A stretch of 64,000 nucleotides of DNA, taken from contig MCFH01000008.1 of NCBI GenBank assembly GCA_002104945.1, positions 550,501 to 614,500 on the forward strand. Reading direction: 5' to 3'. Of this stretch, positions 58,066 to 64,000 are shown one piece after another (the stretch's first letter is position 1; each line of letters starts with the position of its first letter). The notes under the pieces are model-generated. The model saw only the letters and a program-made list of their open reading frames with translations, was not told the origin of the DNA and ran no database searches. This DNA is from Piromyces finnis (lineage: Eukaryota > Neocallimastigomycota > Neocallimastigomycetes > Neocallimastigales > Neocallimastigaceae). Both the position numbers and the translations under genes were made by a program.

Positions 58066-61000
58066 TCATGGAACAAAATTATGATCTCCATTGGTTGCGC
58101 TGGCCCTCCTGGCCTGTCTTACTGTTTCTTCAGCATTGACGCTCTTGGATGTTGCTTCAAACCTTTTGAACATTGACCATTGCTGGCCAATAGCAAAAGA
58201 CATGATTTTGGTTAGAAGTTCCGCGGTTACCGTCAAGAATGGTGTTCCTTCGTTAGTGCCAGATTGAATCTGACACTTGCAAAGTTCTTTCCATTCCCTT
58301 GAATTGTAATTGATATTGTTAAAACTTCTTCCCCCAAGAAGGAATTTAAATATTTTACTGCACACACTAGAATAATCATACACATTAATATTCACCGGAT
58401 TATTAGAACTATTACTATCATTAACTAAATTACTATCTAAATTAGAATTATTATCTTCACTATTGCTATCATTACTAATATTATTATTTCTATTATTGTT
58501 ATTATTACTATTGTTACTATTACTATTGTTACTATTACTATTGTTATTACTACTATTGTTACTATTACTATTAATGTTATTACTATCTCTACTGATATTA
58601 TCAATTTCATTATTATTGATAGGACTATTGGAATTACGTTGACTGAAAAAATTTAGTAGCTGGACTATGGAATCATAATGTTTAATACGGATATCTCTAA
58701 ATGTTGGACAATCTAATAACCAATGTTTAATACTTTGAACACCACACTTGCAACATGGACAGTAGTTAGGACAAACTGGATCAACAAATTTGGCAGCTTT
58801 GGCAACTCTAGCATCCAATTTGTATCCGCTTCTTGCTTTCAATAGCCAGTAGAAGCCATAGGCAAACTCTGGGTACTCATAACATAATTTAATAAAATCT
58901 TTAGTTTCAATAAATTTATTATCATCATAATATTGCGCTTTGATTGAATTCCCTTTGAGATCTTTCCAATAAAAGTTTTTAACTGCTTTAACATCTCCAT
59001 GTTTCTTTAATTTTTTATCAAGTGTCCTACTTGATTTGCACCACGTGTATTTTCTAAATTTAGGAATGTAATTGACAAGGTGTGAGATAATACAATTTGA
59101 GTTTTTCCATTTGTTAAAACATCTAACCTGAGCTAACGCACATTTGGCTGACAATGGAGGAATATTCAAATCTTTTGAAATAGAGTATAAAGATATAAAC
59201 GATACAGCTTTATGAACTCCGGCAACCCATCGTATTCCTTTGTTAACATGCTTCTGAGCAATCCTAGACCTAGCTTTGTTGGATCCAAGTAATGGTGCAA
59301 AGTATGAAACTCTGCTAATCACTTGTGAGTTAAGTACTAGTTTTTTGAAAGGAATAGGAATATTAGGATTTCTTAAGAATTTACTGACTGAGAAAAGCCC
59401 TTTCAAAACCTTGTTATTAAGAGCTTTAATTACTGGTTTAAGGGACAGATTCTTATCAAATGGAACACCAAGATAAGTATAACAATCAGTAGTTGGAATG
59501 GGTTGTCCTGCTAAGTAAAATGTTGGATCTCTCTTGTTCTGATTTTCTATTGATTCAGGACGAATCACCATCGTTGAACATTTCTGGATACCAAATTCCA
59601 TTTCATTATACAATGCCCATTCATTAACTCTTCTAAGCATCTTTTTTAAGCATCCTCTTGTTGGAGCACAAATAACTATATCATCTGCAAAAAGTCCACC
59701 ACAGCATCGAGTGTCACCTAAACTGACTCCTAGATCTTCGCACTCTCTAAATATATCATTAATAAAGAGATTAAAGAGAATAGGAGAAAGAGGGCAACCT
59801 TGACGGACTCCTTTCTTCACATCAAAAGATTTCGAGAATTGTCCATCTAATTTGACATTAGCCTTAGATGTTAAATATAAATTTTTGATGAATTGTAAAC
59901 TCTTACCTCGGATTCCTAAACAATCTAATTTATGGAGAATATTACCGATTGGGACTGAATCGTATGCTTTCCTGAGATCTAAAAAGGCCAAAAATGTCTC
60001 TTTATTATCTAATTGACGTCTACGGCATATTTCTTGGATTGAAATGAAAAGACTAATACTTTCTTCCTTTTTTCGAAAACCAAATTGTTCAGGTCTAATG
60101 AAATTATTCTTTAAACCATATTCTGAGATTCTAGTGGTGACAATTTTGGAAATCAACTTAATACCATTATTGATAAGTGATATACCTCGATAGTTATCAC
60201 AATCTGTCAAATCACCCTTCTTAGGAATAGAAACAATACTGGATTCATTCCATGAGTTGGGGAAATCTCCATCCCAAATACGGTTGAATAATTTAAGAAT
60301 AAAATTTAAACCATGAGCATCATTATCTGCAGTAGTATTACCAGAAGAATTATTATCTGTAGCATTATTAGAATCATTACTTGATGGAACTAATGCTTTG
60401 TAAAATTCAATTGGAATACCATCCGGACCTGATGCTTTATAATTTGGAGTAGTGAGGATAGCTGACTTGACTTCATCAATACTAATATCTTGGTTGATAT
60501 CCCACTCATCAAGCATAGGAAGTGAAAAACGTTTATTCGTTGGTTCTTCATACCAATGCTCCAAATCAAGACTTACACCACTTGGGTCTGATGCAAGATT
60601 TTCGAAATGATCATGCCACACATCTAGTTGTTCTTCCGTAGCAACAACTAATTCTCCATTTTTATTTTTAATTGGTTGAGCAATAAAGAAAGAATCTTTT
60701 CCAATTTTTGCAGTTTTCTTGATCCATTTCCAGGCCTTCTTAGGATTATGACTCTTCATATACTCACATCCTGTTTTAATCCAATGAAGATATTCTTGCT
60801 TCCTAAATTCATTACATCTTTTGTGGATGTAATCAATGAGTTTACGGTAGATTTTAATTCTTTTAATAAATTCATCTATATCATAAATTCTTTCTTTTTT
60901 AAATCTCTTATACAACTTCATTTTGATTTTTTGAAGATTAAAAATTTGTTGTGAAATATGAAATGAAGACTTTATAACATTATTTGCTGAAGTAATACTG

Positions 61001-62589
61001 AGCTCGTCTGCAATTGAAAAAGCAGTTGAAGTAAACTCTTTGGAAAGTTCATCTGTAGAAACATTAGGATCGTTGAATTTTGCTGAAAGTATTTGGAATT
61101 TATTATGACTGAGAATAGATTCCTTTTCCTCAATACATTTTAATCTATTCCATTTCAGAGTTTTCTTAGGAACATTAAAGTCATTAGAAAAATCTTCCAT
61201 AGGAATAATTTTACCATTAATAAGAAGTGGCTTATGGTCTGATACAGGATAAAAATTATTTATAAATGATCCTGAGTGAATAAGATCTTTCATCTTCGAA
61301 TTGATAAGAGCATGGTCAATGTCGGAAGATTGATCACCTCGAGTCCAAGAGATAGTAGACCCTCTAAGCGGAAGAATTTCCCAATCTCCTAATCCATTAG
61401 TTGATAACCAGTTGGATAATTTTACTTTAGACATATTAAAATCACCAACAAGAATCGATGGATGGGATGAATGAGTTTGTAACCACAAGCGAACTTCTAA
61501 CTTTGCATGATCAACATAGATGTTGTGATGACTATGAGGCATATAAACATTACCAATCGAGCATTTGAATCTATTCCAGAGACTAAAAGTATAAATAGAA
61601 ATAATATACTTTCCAGAGAAGTTTTCAAGTGAGGCTTGACATGAATTGTGAAAACCTAAATATAAACCTCTCATTCCCGGAACTGATTCGTCGGCTTTCT
61701 TGAAAAAGTGTCTATAGTTTCGCAAAGTAACACGACAAGGATAATCTGTATTCGATCCAGAACCATTACCAGTTTCTTGGAAACATAAAAATAATGGTTT
61801 GAAAATAGCTGTGAAATAGCTAATACTATCTCTCTTTTCGTGATTCCACCCATTGGTGTTCCAACTAAGACAAAAAGAAAAGTTATCAGGCTTGTTGGAT
61901 GAGGAAGAATCGTTGCTATTATTATTATTATTAAAGTCATTGTTATTAATGGATGATGCATCAGAGGAATAAGTAGAACTATTACTAGATGGCTGTGAAA
62001 CTGAAGAACTATCAACTATTGAACTGTTATCAGAGTTGATAGAGCTATTAGAATTAATTGTTGAATGTTGAGATTGAAATTGTGTTTGCTGTAGATCTGG
62101 AATATTTTCATGATTGGAAACTTGTTGAAGATCTTGTTGAAGATCTTGTTGAAGATCGGATTGTTGATGAGATTGTTGAACTGATTGTTGAAATGATTGT
62201 TGAATAGAATGTTGATGTTTATTAGAAACTAAAATTTTACGTTTGAGAGTGGAAAAAGTGTATTTGTGATTCCTTCTACTACGAGCTGAAAAGGAAATTG
62301 AGGTAACTGAAAGTTTCTTCTTTAACATGTGTAAGATTTTAATACAATCTTTCGATGAACCATGAACCTTGACTAAGAAAAAGTGATCATTGAAAGTCTG
62401 AAAATATTTAACACTAATAACTAAATTAAATTTATCTTCTAGAATAACCTCGAGTTTTTCCCATAGCATATTTACTGACCATGATCGAATACCACGGATA
62501 AAGAAGGAGCGAATATCATCTAAGGGGATACCATAAGACCGGGTACCACGTCTGATATAATTCTTGTCTTTAATATAAAGGACTGACAT
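58066..62589 (-). CDS. LINE endonuclease-reverse transcriptase
   Basis: This single protein would nick DNA and copy the element RNA by target-primed reverse transcription. 1507 residues from the ATG at 62589. An N-terminal region of about 125 residues resembles no domain I know; a Gln-rich repeat (LQQD units) and a Ser/Asn linker follow. The apurinic-type endonuclease (235-458) has SWNTNG, CFQETG (E272), GDFN (D383), SDIDHALIN and SDHKPL (H452). The reverse transcriptase (about 705-1000) has SIPKKGD, FGFRK, FLDLRKAYDSV (D871), RQGCPLSPILFNLFIND and FADD (D969, D970). A CPCC...H...C knuckle lies at 1276-1294, then an Asn/Ser tract. All catalytic residues are present, so it may be active. There is no separate ORF1 and no RNase H seen. 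Confidence 0.92.
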   Translation of the reverse strand: MSVLYIKDKNYIRRGTRSYGIPLDDIRSFFIRGIRSWSVNMLWEKLEVILEDKFNLVISVKYFQTFNDHFFLVKVHGSSKDCIKILHMLKKKLSVTSISFSARSRRNHKYTFSTLKRKILVSNKHQHSIQQSFQQSVQQSHQQSDLQQDLQQDLQQVSNHENIPDLQQTQFQSQHSTINSNSSINSDNSSIVDSSSVSQPSSNSSTYSSDASSINNNDFNNNNNSNDSSSSNKPDNFSFCLSWNTNGWNHEKRDSISYFTAIFKPLFLCFQETGNGSGSNTDYPCRVTLRNYRHFFKKADESVPGMRGLYLGFHNSCQASLENFSGKYIISIYTFSLWNRFKCSIGNVYMPHSHHNIYVDHAKLEVRLWLQTHSSHPSILVGDFNMSKVKLSNWLSTNGLGDWEILPLRGSTISWTRGDQSSDIDHALINSKMKDLIHSGSFINNFYPVSDHKPLLINGKIIPMEDFSNDFNVPKKTLKWNRLKCIEEKESILSHNKFQILSAKFNDPNVSTDELSKEFTSTAFSIADELSITSANNVIKSSFHISQQIFNLQKIKMKLYKRFKKERIYDIDEFIKRIKIYRKLIDYIHKRCNEFRKQEYLHWIKTGCEYMKSHNPKKAWKWIKKTAKIGKDSFFIAQPIKNKNGELVVATEEQLDVWHDHFENLASDPSGVSLDLEHWYEEPTNKRFSLPMLDEWDINQDISIDEVKSAILTTPNYKASGPDGIPIEFYKALVPSSNDSNNATDNNSSGNTTADNDAHGLNFILKLFNRIWDGDFPNSWNESSIVSIPKKGDLTDCDNYRGISLINNGIKLISKIVTTRISEYGLKNNFIRPEQFGFRKKEESISLFISIQEICRRRQLDNKETFLAFLDLRKAYDSVPIGNILHKLDCLGIRGKSLQFIKNLYLTSKANVKLDGQFSKSFDVKKGVRQGCPLSPILFNLFINDIFRECEDLGVSLGDTRCCGGLFADDIVICAPTRGCLKKMLRRVNEWALYNEMEFGIQKCSTMVIRPESIENQNKRDPTFYLAGQPIPTTDCYTYLGVPFDKNLSLKPVIKALNNKVLKGLFSVSKFLRNPNIPIPFKKLVLNSQVISRVSYFAPLLGSNKARSRIAQKHVNKGIRWVAGVHKAVSFISLYSISKDLNIPPLSAKCALAQVRCFNKWKNSNCIISHLVNYIPKFRKYTWCKSSRTLDKKLKKHGDVKAVKNFYWKDLKGNSIKAQYYDDNKFIETKDFIKLCYEYPEFAYGFYWLLKARSGYKLDARVAKAAKFVDPVCPNYCPCCKCGVQSIKHWLLDCPTFRDIRIKHYDSIVQLLNFFSQRNSNSPINNNEIDNISRDSNNINSNSNNSSNNNSNSNNSNSNNSNNNNNRNNNISNDSNSEDNNSNLDSNLVNDSNSSNNPVNINVYDYSSVCSKIFKFLLGGRSFNNINYNSREWKELCKCQIQSGTNEGTPFLTVTAELLTKIMSFAIGQQWSMFKRFEATSKSVNAEETVRQARRASATNGDHNFVP

Positions 62590-63434
62590 GATAATAAATT
62601 CTAATTAAAAATATTGAATATAAAATAAATACTAATAAAAATTATAAATATAACGTATATGGAAAAAAAATCTGTCTCTCTCTCTCTTCTTAAAAGTACT
62701 GGATAGTACAAAAATTGTTACGATGCTTTGTTTAAAGTTTCTTTTTTTGAATTCTAGTTGTAAATTTTCTTTAAAAATTCTAGTTTTGGTTTGTTGTTAG
62801 TAAATTCGAATCGCTTTTTGACACTAAACTTGTTTGACTTACTTTTCATTAAATATTTAAATTGGTAAAAAATTTGAATCAAGAATGTCGACACCAGAAA
62901 GCTTGTGAATAGTATTTTTACATGATGTAGAGTGAATCAGTCTCTTACAAGAAACAATACAACAATAGCTACATGAATATAAAAATACAATGCAAATGCT
63001 AAAGTTGACTACATTGGATTCTTACAAGAGAAGAGTAGTACTACATGAATACATGAATAAAAGAAAAAATACAGCAACAAAATGTATTACTCTTCTAATT
63101 AAATACTATACAAACTTACCTGAATATCAAACATTCAACTTATTCATCAAATACTTAATTCGATGAATAAAATGTTTTTTTAATCGCTCAGTACCATGAG
63201 CTTAGTCCTAATAATTTTCCCTTAAAGACTAACCAAGCATCCATTGCGCAATGCTTGGATTTAATTCTTTCTACTCTCTCAGTACCATGAGCATGAGTAG
63301 ACCCCCTTGATAAACTCCATTATTAAATAAATGAAGGCACGTTCCTAAGAGGGCACCAAGCATCCATTGCGCAATACTTGGATTTAATTCTTTCTACTCT
63401 CTCAGTACCATGAGCATGAGTAGACCCCCTTGAT
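62590..63434 (-). promoter_or_regulatory. LINE 5' region with short tandem repeats
   Basis: Non-coding on both strands. The right part holds two copies of a 123-bp unit (from 63235 and 63358) and a partial unit before them (CTCAGTACCATGAG at 63187). Probably the element's 5' UTR and promoter. A looser repeat, CTTACAAGA...CTACATGAATA, occurs twice at 62943-63055. Confidence 0.55.
63235..63434. repeat. 123-bp tandem repeat with internal hairpins, upstream of the LINE ORF
   Basis: Unit starts AAGCATCCATTGCGCAATG; the second start is 123 bp later. The shared part (about 75 bp) contains the palindrome CATTGCGCAATG nested in CCAAGCAT...ATGCTTGG, and CTACTC...GAGTAG enclosing CTCAGTACCATGAG. It is strikingly richer in G and C than its surroundings. 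Confidence 0.8.
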
Positions 63435-63518
63435 GAGTTGGGGAAGTCTCCATCCCAAATACGGTTGAAATTATTATTGCTATATTATTAACTAATTATC
63501 TAAATTGGAATTATTGTC
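63434..63518 (-). mobile_element. Chimeric LINE pieces at the 5' junction
   Basis: 63434-63468 repeats a piece of the reverse-transcriptase ORF (intact copy 60253-60290, GAGTTGGGGAAGTCTCC). 63468-63518 then matches a distant part (intact 58423-58475), continuing the older copy that breaks off at 57799. The first is probably a template-switch addition at the new copy's 5' end; the second is the other half of the target copy. Confidence 0.65.
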
Positions 63519-63896
63519 TTCACTAATTTTTCCGTCAAACTTTAATTTTACCTTTTACATGTAACAAATAACTATTTTTATGACTATTTAATTTTCACTC
63601 TATGAAAATTTATATATAATTTAACTTTTAACCTGTTTTACATCTTTATTTCATAACATATTCATTTTTACTTCACACAAATAACCTTTTTTTAATATTT
63701 ACAATATTCCCTCAAAAAACACTTCATACACCCTTAATTTATAAATATTAAATCAACTAAAAATATTTTTATAATTTTTTTTATTTATTTGTCTAATGAG
63801 TTCAGCTTCCAATAATTATCCAATTATTACAATCAGATAACTTTGGTAACGCCTTGACAATTGTTTTTAAAACAACATAAAAAAAAAGTAAATAAT
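63519..63896. other. Intergenic, 3' flank of RPL10A
   Basis: AT-rich DNA without LINE similarity or coding signal, between the retroelement and the ribosomal protein gene's stop. Confidence 0.5.
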
Positions 63897-64000
63897 CTAG
63901 TAAAGACGGATTGGCTTACCCATAGTACTCTTAATGAAAAGAGACTTAACGTTTTGCCAGTTCTTCTTTAAGAGAGAAATTAAGAAGTTGATGGCTAACA
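63897..64000 (-). CDS. RPL10A: Ribosomal protein uL1 (RPL10A), C-terminal end, partial
   Basis: The minus strand from the window edge reads [20 protein letters not shown] and ends [10 protein letters not shown] before the TAG at 63899-63897. This is the highly conserved C-terminus of the cytosolic large-subunit protein uL1 of the ribosomal L1 stalk. The 5' part of the gene lies beyond the window. Only 34 residues are visible but the motif is very characteristic. Confidence 0.9.
   Translation of the reverse strand, partial: LAINFLISLLKKNWQNVKSLFIKSTMGKPIRLY

Larger units (their letters stand above)
57800..63467 (-). mobile_element. Full-length-looking non-LTR retrotransposon (LINE), one long ORF
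   Basis: On the minus strand it has a 5' region (about 63467-62590) with 123-bp tandem repeats, one uninterrupted ORF of 1507 codons, a 3' UTR of about 240 bp, and a poly-A tail seen as T at 57800-57825. Its base composition is clearly less AT-rich than the host DNA around it. The left boundary is sharp; the 5' boundary is inferred from the resumption of the older copy at 63468. No LTRs are seen. Confidence 0.8.

Noticed and set aside
63235-63434. Hammerhead or HDV-like ribozyme in the LINE 5' repeats
   Set aside because: Looked on both strands for the CUGANGA...GAAA hammerhead core and an HDV-type start; neither is present, although stems exist.

Overview
The window reads as nuclear DNA of a very AT-rich, intron-dense, flagellate-derived fungus, most likely an anaerobic gut fungus (Neocallimastigomycota); that name is inference. 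Intergenic DNA is almost pure A/T with long homopolymers and AAT microsatellites. Genes use the standard code, have short AT-rich GT..AG introns, and encode Asn/Gln-rich low-complexity tracts. A CFAP53-like axonemal protein argues for a flagellate and against dictyostelids. The esterase (IAH1-like), Ap4A phosphorylase and PEX22-like proteins fit a fungus.

I rebuilt exon chains by hand so that every junction keeps reading phase. Left to right: 3' end of an unknown gene (2-445, +); C1-RhoGAP protein (2225-5670, +); Mediator subunit MED25 (6548-10407, +); anaphase-promoting complex subunit APC7 (10716-13515, -), divergent from a PEX22-like peroxin (13758-14452, +); a CAMK-like protein kinase (14971-18067, -), divergent from a Zwilch kinetochore protein (19224-22825, +); Ap4A phosphorylase (23336-25026, -); a 1925-residue Asn-rich protein ending in a Cys4 zinc finger (26050-32665, -); a GDSL esterase (36365-37814, +); an F-box protein (38487-39940, -); a quadruple CX9C protein (43945-44581, -), divergent from a family-16 methyltransferase (45091-45846, +); a FIRRM/C1orf112-like protein (47370-52872, +); CFAP53 (53210-55963, -); a stack of LINE retrotransposon copies (about 56880-63520, -); and the 3' end of ribosomal protein uL1/RPL10A (63897-64000, -).

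There is no operon logic; neighbours are mostly unrelated eukaryotic housekeeping genes, several sharing divergent promoter gaps. Two genes serve mitotic control (APC7, Zwilch), one probably recombination (FIRRM-like), one the flagellum (CFAP53). Four gaps (32.7-36.4, 39.9-43.9, 0.4-2.2 and 45.8-47.4 kb) hold nothing I can recognise.

The strongest unusual signals are a probable AT-AC (U12-type) intron in the FIRRM-like gene; an apparently intact single-ORF LINE inserted inside an older truncated copy of itself, with 123-bp hairpin-bearing tandem repeats upstream; a perfect 21-bp-arm palindrome between two convergent genes; and a PEX22-like peroxin in what looks like an anaerobe.
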